The position numbers and the translations under genes are program-made. DNA of 64,000 bases from Bacteroidales bacterium UBA5281 (GTDB taxonomy: Bacteria > Bacteroidota > Bacteroidia > Bacteroidales > Lentimicrobiaceae): positions 1-64,000 of the forward strand of contig DHSR01000047.1 in NCBI GenBank assembly GCA_002410555.1, in the 5' to 3' direction. Numbering within the stretch: position 1 is the stretch's first letter; each line of letters begins with the position of its first letter. Positions 19,251-28,784 of the stretch are shown in pieces. The notes beneath the pieces are model-generated. The model saw only the letters and a list, made by a program, of their open reading frames with translations. It was not told where the DNA came from and made no database searches.

Positions 19251-20609
19251 ATGATAAAAAGATTTCAGTGTAGACTATTCATTCTATACCTGATTTTGGG
19301 TATTAATGCCTCGACCCTGGCTCAAACCATAGCCACTCCCGACAGCCTTTTTACCGGATATTTCAGGCTTAATTCCGGGGGATGGACTGCCGGTGATGCT
19401 ACCCTTTCTGTGCCTTTACCCGATGGTCGAATCATCTGGCTGTTCGGCGATAGTTATCTGGCCGATGTGGACACCAGCACCAATACTCTTCCCTGTCTGT
19501 TTCAGGTGCGTAATTGCATGCTTGTGCAGGACACAACCAATCCAGAACAACTTACCACCTACATTGACAGCACTCAGTCGGGGGTTTTGAGAAGCACTTT
19601 TAAACTGGCTCCGGACGATCCTTCCATTCTGTGGCCGGGTCATGGATTTACCTATTTGGATACCGTATTTATTTTTCTGGATAAAATTGGCCCCAACATG
19701 GAAAATAATGGCGTCTATCTGGCGAAAATGATTTTACCCGGTTTGGAAATCCTGGGGATTTATCCCCTGCCTGAGCAAAACAACATTTTGCCCGGAAGGG
19801 CAGTAATGACCGATTCCACCACCGGATACCGCTATATATACGGTAACAAACTCAATTGGATTGTATGGGAGCCTTACGTAGCGAGAATTCCATCAGATGG
19901 TAATCCATTGCTGGATTATGAATATTTTAACGGCACCTCCTGGGTAGCCGATCCTTTGCAAGCTGTGAAAATTATGAACGACCCTGTATCGCCAGGTTTT
20001 AGCGTTTTTAGTTATGATAAAAAATATTATTTGCTTACCCAGGAGAATGGCTACCTTAACTGCGGCCTTGGACGCGATATATATTTATATGAAAGTGAAT
20101 TGCCATGGGGCCCTTTTGAAAATAAAAAAACCATTTATACCATTGAAGATCAGTTTAATGGAAATTACTTACTTACGTATAATGCCCAGGCTCATCCTTC
20201 GTTTACCGACCATTCCGGCTTGCTGGTTTCCTACAATTTAAACGATTGGACAGATACAATATCCCCTTATGTTTGTCCCGCTCAATGTCTGGATGTCTGG
20301 CATGATCGTCTGGATGCCGACACCTATCGCCCAAAATTTATACGATACCTCATGGAAGAGGCCACAGCTGCCTATCATTACAGCAAGGAAAAATATTCAA
20401 TAATCTATCCAAACCCGGTAGCACGAGGCAGTGCGATACATTGGGATAGCAAAATCATTGAACGGATAACGCTTATACGATTGGATGGATCAATCGTGCG
20501 GGCCTTTGATGAACAACCTTTAAAAGCTCCCATGAAACCAGGGTGTTATCTGATGGTCATCTATTCTTCAGATGGCTCAGAGCATCATCAAAAACTTGTG
20601 GTTTATTGA
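19251..20609 (+). CDS. Secreted protein with DUF5005/DUF4185-like propeller and T9SS-type tail
   Basis: A 452-residue secreted protein. The ATG at 19251 is chosen because it begins a signal peptide (MIKRFQCRLFILYLILGINASTLAQ); an in-frame GTG/ATG-like start at 19203 would add 16 residues before it. The body opens with YFRLNSGGWTAGDATLSVPLPDGR..WLFGDSYLADV and has repeated blade-like segments resembling the glycosidase-like five-bladed propellers annotated DUF5005 or DUF4185. The last 75 residues (YPNPVARGSAIHW...PGCYLMVIYSSDG...LVVY) form a T9SS sorting domain. Role unknown; carbohydrate binding or cleavage is plausible. Confidence 0.75.
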   Translation: MIKRFQCRLFILYLILGINASTLAQTIATPDSLFTGYFRLNSGGWTAGDATLSVPLPDGRIIWLFGDSYLADVDTSTNTLPCLFQVRNCMLVQDTTNPEQLTTYIDSTQSGVLRSTFKLAPDDPSILWPGHGFTYLDTVFIFLDKIGPNMENNGVYLAKMILPGLEILGIYPLPEQNNILPGRAVMTDSTTGYRYIYGNKLNWIVWEPYVARIPSDGNPLLDYEYFNGTSWVADPLQAVKIMNDPVSPGFSVFSYDKKYYLLTQENGYLNCGLGRDIYLYESELPWGPFENKKTIYTIEDQFNGNYLLTYNAQAHPSFTDHSGLLVSYNLNDWTDTISPYVCPAQCLDVWHDRLDADTYRPKFIRYLMEEATAAYHYSKEKYSIIYPNPVARGSAIHWDSKIIERITLIRLDGSIVRAFDEQPLKAPMKPGCYLMVIYSSDGSEHHQKLVVY

Positions 20610-20675
20610 TACTTCCTGCACATTAAAGGTCTCTGCCACCCGGTACGTTAACGCCACTGGGCAGCCCCAAAAGCA

Positions 20676-20718
20676 AAACAACAGGTTAACAATGCATTAC
20701 ATTATTGACCTGTTGTTT
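20676..20718 (-). terminator. Terminator of the tRNA-Phe gene
   Basis: Reading the minus strand, a 19-bp stem (one mismatch, one G-U) with a 5-nt loop begins at the encoded CCA end of the tRNA and is followed by TGCTTTTGG. It may also stop the forward gene ending at 20609. Confidence 0.65.
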
Positions 20719-20793
20719 GGTGGTATCGGCCGGGATCGAACCAGCGACACATGGATTTTCAGTCCATTGCTCTACCTACTGAGCTACGATACC
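20718..20793 (-). tRNA. tRNA-Phe (anticodon GAA), CCA encoded
   Basis: Minus-strand cloverleaf: acceptor GGTATCG / CGATACC, D stem GCTC / GAGC, anticodon stem ATGGA / TCCAT with loop CTGAAAA, T stem GCTGG / CCGGC with loop TTCGATC, discriminator A at 20721, then CCA at 20720-20718. The anticodon GAA reads Phe codons. Confidence 0.97.
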
Positions 20794-20856
20794 CCTTAAG
20801 CGGATGCAAAGTTACGCAAGATTTTTTCATTTTAACAAATATTTTAATAAAAATTA

Positions 20857-20886
20857 TTCACATTCACTGTAAATCAGGTATTTTTG
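20857..20886 (+). promoter_or_regulatory. Probable promoter of the coaX operon
   Basis: TATTTTTG (20879-20886) matches TAnnTTTG; TTC at 20857-20859 stands 19 bp upstream where TTG is expected. Transcription would begin near 20892 and run into coaX at 20953. Confidence 0.5.
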
Positions 20887-20952
20887 CCGGGTTTCACACT
20901 GTTGTTTGAGCTAGTTATCCATGGCATATCTCTGATTAACTAAAAATTTAGA

Positions 20953-21687
20953 ATGCGCTTTCTTATTTGTGATCTGGGAAACACCAGAACTAAAATTGCA
21001 TTATACAATGATGACTTGCTCATAAAGCAGGCTATCCTAAATGAAAATAATCCGGATGCCTTTGCCCGTTTGATTTGTTCTTCCGGGTTCAATCATACCG
21101 ATGCTGCCATCGTAAGTTCTGTTTCGCATGACACTACATCATTCGTCGAACGGATTACAGCCGGAAGGGTCATCACCTTAACGGAACATACCTTACTACC
21201 ATTAATCAATGAATACAAAACACCTTCAACACTTGGTAACGACCGCATAGCCGGTGCCATTGGCGGGGCAGCACTCTATCCCGGGAACGACATACTGGTG
21301 ATAGACCTGGGTACAGCCATCACCTATGATTTTGTAGAAAAGGGTAAAATATACAAAGGGGGTGGCATTTCACCGGGAATAAATATGCGTTTTAAATCGT
21401 TAAATGCATTCACCATGCGTCTGCCACTGCTTACACCATCTGCTGAGGCTCCCCTTATTGGCACTACTACCTCCGGGGCCATAGGTTCCGGGGTGATGAA
21501 TGGCTGTAGGGCCGAAGTATCGGGAATAATTGAGGCTTACCGGCTTTTATATCCCAAAATAAAAATAATTCTCACCGGTGGAGACCTGATTTATTTTGAA
21601 AAAATGCTGAAAAATAACATCTTTGCAAACCCTAATCTTATTATTTGGGGTTTAAAACAAATTTTGACTTATAATCTTGAAAAATAA
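20953..21687 (+). CDS. coaX: Type III pantothenate kinase
   Basis: A 244-residue cytosolic enzyme that phosphorylates pantothenate, the first step of CoA synthesis. Family marks: the phosphate-binding DLGNTRTK at residues 7-14, the GNDRIAGAIGGAAL block, VIDLGTAITYDFV, the Gly-rich GGGISPGINMRFKSLNAFTMRLP and the late ILTGGD. Length fits CoaX (about 240-260). It heads a run of six closely spaced forward genes. Its last codons overlap the start of the next gene by 11 bp, which suggests coupled translation. Confidence 0.93.
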   Translation: MRFLICDLGNTRTKIALYNDDLLIKQAILNENNPDAFARLICSSGFNHTDAAIVSSVSHDTTSFVERITAGRVITLTEHTLLPLINEYKTPSTLGNDRIAGAIGGAALYPGNDILVIDLGTAITYDFVEKGKIYKGGGISPGINMRFKSLNAFTMRLPLLTPSAEAPLIGTTTSGAIGSGVMNGCRAEVSGIIEAYRLLYPKIKIILTGGDLIYFEKMLKNNIFANPNLIIWGLKQILTYNLEK

Positions 21688-22963
21688 ACCCATTTGCCGC
21701 ACATTCCAGCTTTTGCTGTTGATATTAATAGTTCAGAATACTGCATACAGCCAGGGGCGCATCAGTTCACCATATTCGCGCTTTGGCATTGGAGACATCA
21801 TGACCACTGCCGGGGTCAATCAACGGGCCATGGGAGGTATTGGCTACGGCATAAGTTCTCCATTTTTTGTAAATAATTTAAATCCGGCCACTTATATCAG
21901 TTTCGATACGCTCTCTTTTGTATTTGATGTGGGCGCAGATGCTCGTCAGGCCAGCCTACAAACCCTTAATACCACAGAAACTGCCAGTGCCGCTTCATTG
22001 AGCTATCTGAAATTCGGGTTCCCTATTACCAAATGGTGGCGGGGAGCTTTTGGCCTTTTGCCTTTCAGCAGCACCAATTATCATATGCAGGATTTAAGTG
22101 TGGAAGAAAACATTGGAAGCGTTAAAAGGCTTTACAGAGGTGAAGGCGGTATAAATCAGTTTTTTATTGGAAGCGGATTTAAACTCAACCCCAATTTAAG
22201 TGTTGGGTTTAATTTCGGATACCTGTTTGGAACCATCAATCAAAGCAGTGCCAATACTTTCCCCGATTCAGCTTACCGGATGAATTACAAATTAATTTCA
22301 TCAACTAAAATAAATGACGTATATTTGAATTATGGTATCTATTACCGTAAAACTCTGAAAAACAATATGACGCTGGCGGCAGGAGCAAGTTTTAGCAATA
22401 ATCAAAACATAAATTCCACGTTGGAGCAACTCGGTTACCGTTATTTTATAGCCTCTACCGGAATAGACAATGTGGTGGATACCATAGTGAATGTTACGGG
22501 TGCCAGGGGTAAAATTACGCTCCCCACTAACCTGGGAATTGGTTTTTCACTGGCGAAGTCCGAGAAATGGCTGGTTGGTGCCGATATGCAATATCAGATG
22601 TGGGAAAAATATAAATATTTTGATCAGGTTGATTCCCTGCAAAATAACTTCAGGTTAGGGCTTGGCGGTGAATTTACGCCCAGTATATCTACTGTTTCAA
22701 ACTATTTTCAACGTATTACTTATCGTGCCGGTCTGAGCTATCAAAACAGCTTTCTGCAGCTTCGTGATCAGCGCATTAATGAGTTTGGCATAAGTTTTGG
22801 TTTGGCATTACCACTACCACGTACCCGCTCTACACTAAACCTTACTACTGAACTGGGAACCCGCGGTACGACAGCTCAAAACCTGATTAAAGAAAACTAC
22901 ATCCGGATTACTTTAGGGCTGTCCATCTTCGAAAGATGGTTTATTATCAGGAAATACGATTAA
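21677..22963 (+). CDS. Outer-membrane beta-barrel protein of the coaX-lptC cluster
   Basis: A 428-residue protein, start TTG at 21677 (inside the coaX end), giving signal peptide MKNKPICRTFQLLLLILIVQNTAYSQ. The mature protein opens GRISSPYSRFGIGDIM and NQRAMGGIGYG and has alternating amphipathic strands throughout, ending in aromatic-rich strands (RITLGLSIFERWF), like FadL/OmpP1-type or PorV-like barrels. Homologs of this kind commonly lie between coaX and a TPR gene in Bacteroidota. Function unknown; a porin or envelope-assembly role is inference. Confidence 0.78.
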   Translation: MKNKPICRTFQLLLLILIVQNTAYSQGRISSPYSRFGIGDIMTTAGVNQRAMGGIGYGISSPFFVNNLNPATYISFDTLSFVFDVGADARQASLQTLNTTETASAASLSYLKFGFPITKWWRGAFGLLPFSSTNYHMQDLSVEENIGSVKRLYRGEGGINQFFIGSGFKLNPNLSVGFNFGYLFGTINQSSANTFPDSAYRMNYKLISSTKINDVYLNYGIYYRKTLKNNMTLAAGASFSNNQNINSTLEQLGYRYFIASTGIDNVVDTIVNVTGARGKITLPTNLGIGFSLAKSEKWLVGADMQYQMWEKYKYFDQVDSLQNNFRLGLGGEFTPSISTVSNYFQRITYRAGLSYQNSFLQLRDQRINEFGISFGLALPLPRTRSTLNLTTELGTRGTTAQNLIKENYIRITLGLSIFERWFIIRKYD

Positions 22964-22988
22964 TCACACACTAAAAAAAGAATAAACT

Positions 22989-24347
22989 ATGAAAAAGGTT
23001 GTTAAAGCTTCAATTTTCTTTTTGATCATGACCCTGGTGCCATTCAGCACTACATGGGCACAAACTGAAGAAGAGACCGAAGAAAATGCTGCCACAGCAG
23101 GGCCCAGATATGGTTCAGATTCAGCCAACTGTGTAATTCATCTTTCGCTATACCGTGAATTTTACAAACAAAAAAATTACAAGGATGCTTTCCCGCACTG
23201 GCGCTGGGTCTTCAATAATTGTCCACTGGCAACCATGAACCTGTATATCGACGGTGCAAAAATGGTAAGTAGCCTGGTGGATGAAACCAAGGATGCCGGA
23301 TTGAAGGATAAATATGTAGATACGCTGATGATGGTATATGATCAGCGTATTAAGTATTTTGATAAAGAAGGTTTTGTACTCGGGCGAAAAGGTATAGATT
23401 TATATACTTACCGGACTGATAAAGTTGAGGAAATTTACCCGGTGCTTAAAAGATCAGTGGAACTTTCAGGCAATAAAACCGAAGGGGCAGTCCTGGTTTA
23501 TTATTTCCGCACAATCATTGGTATGGTTGACCTTAAAAAGCTCGACAAAGTGGCTATTGTTGATGGTTATGATGTAATCAGTGAAATCATTGATCACAAT
23601 ATCCAGGTAAACAAAGAAAAACCCAAGGCCCTGGCCAATTGGGAAAATATAAAAGCCAACATTGAATCAACTTTTGAGCCCTTTGCCACCTGTCCTGATC
23701 TCATCAGCATATATCAGAAGAAATATGATTCAAACTCTGATGATATAGAAAACCTGAAAAAAATTACCAATGTGCTTGATCGCAAGGGCTGTAATGACTC
23801 TGAACTATTTTTCACGGCCACTGAGAAGCTGCACACCCTGGAACCCAGTGCGCAATCTGCCTATCTGATGGGAAGCCTTTATCTGGGCAAAGAAAACATG
23901 AGCAGAGCAGCAACCTATTTGCAGCAGGCAGCCGATTTGTTTGATGAACCTGAAAATAAGATTCGGGCATTAAACCTTCTGGCAAACATACAATTTAATC
24001 AAAGAAGCTATTCTCAGGCACGATCCACGGCCCAAAAGATATTGCAGATCAACCCTAATTATGGGAAGGCCTATATGTTGATTGGTGATTTATACGCTGC
24101 AAGTGCTGCCAATTGCACCGAAGATGATATGGGTGGTAAAACGGTGTTTTGGGCTGCTGTAGATAAATATTATAAAGCTAAAAGTGTTGATCCCAGTGTT
24201 GAGGCAGAAGCCAATCAGAAAATAGGCCAGTATTCTCAGCACTTCCCCGTCAATGAAGACCTCTTCTTTCGTGATATGCAAAAAGGAGACTCCTATATTG
24301 TCGGCTGTTGGATTAACGAGGTGACCACCGTTAGACCAGCCAATTAA
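22989..24347 (+). CDS. Periplasmic TPR protein
   Basis: A 452-residue exported protein: signal peptide MKKVVKASIFFLIMTLVPFSTTWAQ, an acidic linker (TEEETEENAA), a helical domain with a W/N-rich motif (HWRWVFNNCP), and tetratricopeptide repeats in the C-terminal half (SAYLMGSLYLGKENMSRAATYLQQA; IRALNLLANIQFNQRSYSQARSTAQK; GKAYMLIGDLY). Probably a periplasmic scaffold. It follows the barrel gene by 25 nt and precedes the lptC-like gene by 14 nt, all in one operon. Confidence 0.85.
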   Translation: MKKVVKASIFFLIMTLVPFSTTWAQTEEETEENAATAGPRYGSDSANCVIHLSLYREFYKQKNYKDAFPHWRWVFNNCPLATMNLYIDGAKMVSSLVDETKDAGLKDKYVDTLMMVYDQRIKYFDKEGFVLGRKGIDLYTYRTDKVEEIYPVLKRSVELSGNKTEGAVLVYYFRTIIGMVDLKKLDKVAIVDGYDVISEIIDHNIQVNKEKPKALANWENIKANIESTFEPFATCPDLISIYQKKYDSNSDDIENLKKITNVLDRKGCNDSELFFTATEKLHTLEPSAQSAYLMGSLYLGKENMSRAATYLQQAADLFDEPENKIRALNLLANIQFNQRSYSQARSTAQKILQINPNYGKAYMLIGDLYAASAANCTEDDMGGKTVFWAAVDKYYKAKSVDPSVEAEANQKIGQYSQHFPVNEDLFFRDMQKGDSYIVGCWINEVTTVRPAN

Positions 24348-24361
24348 GCTTTGAGCTTACT

Positions 24362-24943
24362 GTGAACAGACCAGTCAAAATTTCAAGATTCACCTTTTCA
24401 GGCGTTGTTCTCATCTTTTTGGGAACAGCGCTTTTTAGCTGTAAAAACGATCTGAAAGAGGTGGAAAAACTCAGCCAGAACGATACGCTGCCTTCGATGT
24501 ATGCCAAAGAAGTTGAAATTTCGGAAAGTGAAGCCGGACGTATAAAATATACCTTAACTGCACCGGAACTGTGGCGCTACGAAGACAAATCGGGTGCTGT
24601 AATCAAATTTCCAAATGGTTTTAAGGTGGTTTTTTTCGATTCTCTCAATCCTTCAGTTATTCGCACTGAAATCACAGCCCGCTTTGGCATCAACAACGAA
24701 TCCCGGCGTACCATGGAAGCCAGAAATAATGTAGTAGTGCATAATTTCCTGGCCGATGAAACCCTGAATACTGAGCTTTTAATCTGGGATCAAAACACAC
24801 ACCGGGTATTTTCAAATACCCTGGTCACCATAACTACTCCCGATAAGATCTTATATGGTGATGGCATGGAATCTGATGAAAAATTTTTCAACTGGACCAT
24901 TCTTAAACCGCGGGGTGAAATGTATGTTAAGGATAACAAATAA
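24362..24943 (+). CDS. lptC: LptC-like lipopolysaccharide transport lipoprotein
   Basis: A 193-residue lipoprotein with a GTG start at 24362; no ATG fits. Hydrophobic signal with lipobox LFSC, then a beta-jellyroll (MYAKEVEISESEAGRIKYTLTAPELWRYED...IKFPNGFKVVFFDS...ITARFGINNESRRTMEARNNVVVHN) typical of LptC, which passes LPS from LptBFG to LptA across the periplasm. Lipidation instead of a membrane anchor is usual for Bacteroidota LptC. Position between the TPR gene and the CNNM gene is the expected one for this phylum. Confidence 0.82.
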   Translation: MNRPVKISRFTFSGVVLIFLGTALFSCKNDLKEVEKLSQNDTLPSMYAKEVEISESEAGRIKYTLTAPELWRYEDKSGAVIKFPNGFKVVFFDSLNPSVIRTEITARFGINNESRRTMEARNNVVVHNFLADETLNTELLIWDQNTHRVFSNTLVTITTPDKILYGDGMESDEKFFNWTILKPRGEMYVKDNK

Positions 24944-24986
24944 TTATTCGGCAGAACTTTTTCCTGCTGAATTGTTAAATTAAGTA

Positions 24987-26255
24987 ATGAACCTCTGGAT
25001 ACCCATAATTATTACACTCGCATTGTCGGCAGTTTTTTCCGGCATGGAAATCGCATTTGTGACGGCCAACAAGCTAAAAATTGAAGTTGACAAGAACAAA
25101 AATCTGATGTCGGCCAAAATACTGTCGCGATTTCAGAAGAAACCCTCTATGTTTATTGGGGCGTTATTGCTTGGAAATAATGTGGCCCTGGTAATTTATG
25201 GTATCTATATCGTTCGCCTGCTTCAAGCACCTATACTTCAGTTTTTGCCCTACGGCGCCCAGTCGGAAGTGGTGGTAATGATTATACAAACCCTCATTTC
25301 CACCCTGCTTATACTTTTCTTCGCTGAATTTCTGCCCAAAGTACTTTTTCGCATAAACCCCAATAATATTCTCAACGTGCTTGCAGTTCCGGTGTATATC
25401 TTCTTCATACTATTCTACCCTTTGATTTTGTTTTTTATTGGTATTTCTGAGTTTCTGCTGCGCCATCTTTTTAAGGTAAACATTACCCAGCCCGAATATT
25501 CATTCGGAGTTATTGATCTGGATCATTATGTGAATGATTCATCTGCATATGAACCCAGTGAAAATGAAGATTATCAGGAAATACAGATGTTTCAGAATGC
25601 CCTGGACCTGGGTAACATCAAATTGAGGGAATGTTTGATTCCCCGCAATGAAATTGTCGCATTGTCTCAGGACGAAAACATTGACACCTTATGCGATGCA
25701 TTCATCACTTCGGGTCATTCAAAAATTCTCATCTACCAGGATAGTATTGACAATATTATAGGTTATACCCATAGTTATGACCTGTTTAAGAAGCCTGAAT
25801 CCATTAAAAGCATAACCAAACCCGTGCTTATTGTACCCGAAACCATGCAGGCCAACCGGGTACTGAATATGTTTTTGCAGGAACGTAAGAGTGTAGCCCT
25901 GGTGGTAGATGAATTTGGAGGCACCGCCGGTATGGTTACCATGGAAGACATTATAGAGGAGATTTTCGGAGAAATTGATGATGAGTTTGATACAGAAGAC
26001 CTGATTGAAAATGTACTGGACGAAGATGAGTTTCTTTTTTCGGGCCGTCTGGAGATTGATTATCTAAATCAAAAATACAGACTTGGGCTTCCTGAAACTG
26101 ATGATTATGAAACACTTGCCGGTTATATCATTCATCATTACGAGAACATTCCGTCGGTTAAGGACGAAATACAGATTGGCAATTATCTGTTTACCATTGT
26201 CAAAGCAACAGATACCCGCATTGAAGAAGTGCTTGTGCGTATAAATCCTTCCTGA
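24987..26255 (+). CDS. CNNM/CBS-domain membrane protein (CorB/HlyC-type)
   Basis: A 422-residue protein: an N-terminal CNNM/DUF21 membrane domain (WIPIIITLALSAVFSGMEIAFVTANKLKIE, with LLLGNNVALVIYG and FFAEFLPKVLFRINPN), a CBS pair (about residues 210-330, with MIP-like LIPRNEIVAL and VALVVDEFGGTAGMVTMEDIIEEIFGEI), and a C-terminal CorC/HlyC domain. The family is linked to magnesium efflux; the old 'hemolysin' label is not supported. Start ATG 24987, 43 nt after the lptC-like gene. Probably part of the coaX operon. Confidence 0.88.
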   Translation: MNLWIPIIITLALSAVFSGMEIAFVTANKLKIEVDKNKNLMSAKILSRFQKKPSMFIGALLLGNNVALVIYGIYIVRLLQAPILQFLPYGAQSEVVVMIIQTLISTLLILFFAEFLPKVLFRINPNNILNVLAVPVYIFFILFYPLILFFIGISEFLLRHLFKVNITQPEYSFGVIDLDHYVNDSSAYEPSENEDYQEIQMFQNALDLGNIKLRECLIPRNEIVALSQDENIDTLCDAFITSGHSKILIYQDSIDNIIGYTHSYDLFKKPESIKSITKPVLIVPETMQANRVLNMFLQERKSVALVVDEFGGTAGMVTMEDIIEEIFGEIDDEFDTEDLIENVLDEDEFLFSGRLEIDYLNQKYRLGLPETDDYETLAGYIIHHYENIPSVKDEIQIGNYLFTIVKATDTRIEEVLVRINPS

Positions 26256-26364
26256 TGAGATAAACCAAAGTGTCGGTAGCATCGTTTTCCGACGCTGGGT
26301 GAAGCAGGGCGGGAATATACCAACACCCCTGTAAGCCAAATTTTTATACTATTTCCAATTTTAT

Positions 26365-26394
26365 TTTTATCCTTAAACAATTATTGTAAATTTG
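26365..26394 (+). promoter_or_regulatory. Probable promoter of the PpiD-like gene
   Basis: TAAATTTG (26387-26394) fits TAnnTTTG; TTT at 26365-26367 occupies the -33 position at the 19-bp spacing. The 168-bp gap before the gene suggests it is transcribed on its own as well as by readthrough. Confidence 0.45.
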
Positions 26395-26423
26395 CACCCT
26401 CTTTTAAAAAATAATTTTCCAAA

Positions 26424-28544
26424 ATGGCATTAATAGGTGATATTCGAAAACGGTCAGGATTACTGGTAATTATCATTGGTATAGCGCTGGCCGCCTTTGT
26501 ATTAGGTGATTTGCTTTCAAACCGCAATCCACGGCAGGGGGTAAATACAGTTGGTAAGATAAATGGCGAACCCATACCCATAACCGACTTCAACCAGAGT
26601 GTAGATGAAAATATGGAAGCCCGGCTGATGAATTCAGGCAAGGAAGCTCTTACTGCTGATGAGCAGTTTCAGGTCAGACAATCCACCTGGGATCAGATCG
26701 TGAATGAAACACTGCTTGCTGAACAAGTGGATAAGCTTGGGATAACCGTTACCACTCAGGAACTTGATGATCAGATCAGGGGCAAAAATCCACATCCATA
26801 TATTGAGCAAAGTTTTCGTGATCCGGAATCCGGCAACTTTGATCCGGCAATGGTCATTAATTTTTTGCAAAACCTCGATAACGTTGACCCACAGATGAAG
26901 CAACGCTATCTGCTCATTGAAAAGGCCATCAAAGAAGATCGCCTGAACACTAAGTATCGCACCCTTATTGCTAAAGGATTTTATACCCCAAAAGCTTTTG
27001 CTCAGCGTGATTACGAAGCACGCAATACCAAAGCAGCCATCAGGTATTACGGGCTTCCTTATACCAGCATAGCCGATTCACTGATTACTGTTAGCGATAA
27101 GGATCTCAAAGCTTATTATGAAGAAAACAAATTCCGTTATCAGCAGGAGGCTTCCCGCGACCTGGAATATGTTGCCTTTAACATTATTGCTTCACCACAG
27201 GATCGCGATAAGATCAATCGCGAGGTACAAGAACTTTACAAGGAATTTCAGGAAACAACTCAGATACCTTACTTTGTAAATTCCACCTCAGATGAAAGGT
27301 ACGACAGCACCTGGTATAAATCGGGCACTTTACCCTACCAGTTGGATTCTGTGATGTTTAACTCACCGGTAGGAACCACATTCGGCCCTTACATCGAAAA
27401 TAATATGTATCAGATGGCCCGCCTGGTGGATGTTCAATCAAGGCCCGACTCCTTGCGTGCCAGTCATATTCTGATCTCTTATCAGGGTACCAATGTTAAT
27501 CCGGACACCAAACTGAACAAGGCACAGGCCGAAGCCAAGGCTGACAGCGTATTGGAAGTAGTGCGAAACAATGCTGCTAAATTTGATGAATTGGCAGCAT
27601 CTGACTTAAATGACGACAAAACTGCGGCACAGAGCAAAGGTGACCTGAACTGGTTTGCTAATGGTGCCATGGTACCGGTATTTAACAATGCTGTTCTCAA
27701 CGGCAGGGTGGGCGATATTGTTAAGGTAGAATCACAATTTGGATTCCATATCATAAAAATAACAGGCAAAACCGCTCCCATTAATAAAGTTCGCGTAGCT
27801 ATTATAAAACGAGGTATTGAAGCCAGTTCTCAAACCAATCAGAACATCTATACTGAAGCCAGTCAGTTTGCCATTGAAGCCAAAGAAGCTGATTTCGACA
27901 AAATAGTGGAAGAAAAGGGCTACACCAAACGCCTGGCTGAACGCATAAGCAAAGATCAGAATAACCTTCCCGGCTTAAATCAGGCCCGTGAAGTGGTGCG
28001 CTGGGCTTTTGATGAAAAGCGCAAGGTTGGTGATATCTCTCCAGTGTACGAAATTGATGGCCGGTACATTGTAGCAAAACTCACTGAAAAACGTGAAAAA
28101 GGTATTCCGACTCTGGAACAGGTGAAAGAATTTATTGAACCATTGGCCAAGAGGGATAAAAAAGCTGAAAAGATGATTGCGGAAATAAATAAAGAGATCA
28201 CCTCACCAGCGAACCTCGATAACGGATACCGTGTTCTTGGTATGAAAGCAGATACTGCTGAAATTATGTTTGCCAGTTCCAATCTCCCAGGTTATGGTAA
28301 AGAAGACGAGCTTATTGGGACCGTATTCGCTATGGAAGCCGGAGAGCTTTCCAAGCCCATCAAAGGCAATCAGGCAGTGTTTGTAGTTGCAGTAGATGCC
28401 ATTAATACTGCACCCGCAAAAGATGATTTTACCAATGAAAAACAAATGATGAACAATGCTTTCCGTTCACGCACCCAGCGTGAATCAATAGAGGCATTAA
28501 AGCGTCTTTCAAAAATTGAAGACAACCGTCTTATGTTCTACTAA
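26424..28544 (+). CDS. PpiD/SurA-like periplasmic peptidyl-prolyl isomerase
   Basis: A 706-residue foldase: a single N-terminal membrane anchor (SGLLVIIIGIALAAFVLGDLL), a SurA-N/PpiD chaperone domain (VGKINGEPIPITDFNQSVDEN and DQIVNETLLAEQVDKLGI), a parvulin-type domain starting RASHILISYQG (about residue 346) with GDLNWFANGAMVPVFNNAV and SQFGFHIIKITGK, and a second parvulin-like helical and beta region. It assists folding of exported proteins and sits logically beside LPS transport and barrel genes. Closed by the terminator at 28562-28590. Confidence 0.9.
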   Translation: MALIGDIRKRSGLLVIIIGIALAAFVLGDLLSNRNPRQGVNTVGKINGEPIPITDFNQSVDENMEARLMNSGKEALTADEQFQVRQSTWDQIVNETLLAEQVDKLGITVTTQELDDQIRGKNPHPYIEQSFRDPESGNFDPAMVINFLQNLDNVDPQMKQRYLLIEKAIKEDRLNTKYRTLIAKGFYTPKAFAQRDYEARNTKAAIRYYGLPYTSIADSLITVSDKDLKAYYEENKFRYQQEASRDLEYVAFNIIASPQDRDKINREVQELYKEFQETTQIPYFVNSTSDERYDSTWYKSGTLPYQLDSVMFNSPVGTTFGPYIENNMYQMARLVDVQSRPDSLRASHILISYQGTNVNPDTKLNKAQAEAKADSVLEVVRNNAAKFDELAASDLNDDKTAAQSKGDLNWFANGAMVPVFNNAVLNGRVGDIVKVESQFGFHIIKITGKTAPINKVRVAIIKRGIEASSQTNQNIYTEASQFAIEAKEADFDKIVEEKGYTKRLAERISKDQNNLPGLNQAREVVRWAFDEKRKVGDISPVYEIDGRYIVAKLTEKREKGIPTLEQVKEFIEPLAKRDKKAEKMIAEINKEITSPANLDNGYRVLGMKADTAEIMFASSNLPGYGKEDELIGTVFAMEAGELSKPIKGNQAVFVVAVDAINTAPAKDDFTNEKQMMNNAFRSRTQRESIEALKRLSKIEDNRLMFY

Positions 28545-28561
28545 CAAATGATACTTTTTTT

Positions 28562-28590
28562 AAAAGCTGCCTTTCCGGCAGCTTTTTTTT
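28562..28590 (+). terminator. Strong Rho-independent terminator
   Basis: Perfect 10-bp stem AAAAGCTGCC / GGCAGCTTTT with loop TTTCC, followed by more T residues, 18 nt after the stop codon of the PpiD-like gene. Confidence 0.92.
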
Positions 28591-28770
28591 GTCCTAATCT
28601 GATATCTAAGCGAAATTCTTATTAATTTTAGACTTTGAAAAGTTATAAATCCGGAATAAAACTACACATTTGTTGCTATAAGAACTAATTGCCAGACATT
28701 ACTCCGTCGGCTACTTTTCAGGAATCGCAAACTTCTGTATGAAAAAACAAAAGTGAATTAAAGCTATCAA

Positions 28771-28780
28771 AGAAAGGAGG
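28771..28780 (+). promoter_or_regulatory. Shine-Dalgarno site before comF
   Basis: AGAAAGGAGG ends 4 nt before the ATG at 28785. Strong pairing to the 16S 3' end is rare among genes of this window, whose starts mostly follow A/T-rich leaders. Confidence 0.7.
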
Positions 28781-28784
28781 CGAA

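Noticed and set aside
24987..26255. Hemolysin
   Set aside because: The CNNM-CBS-CorC/HlyC layout is that of ion-transport-linked proteins; the hemolysin name is historical and nothing here suggests a toxin.
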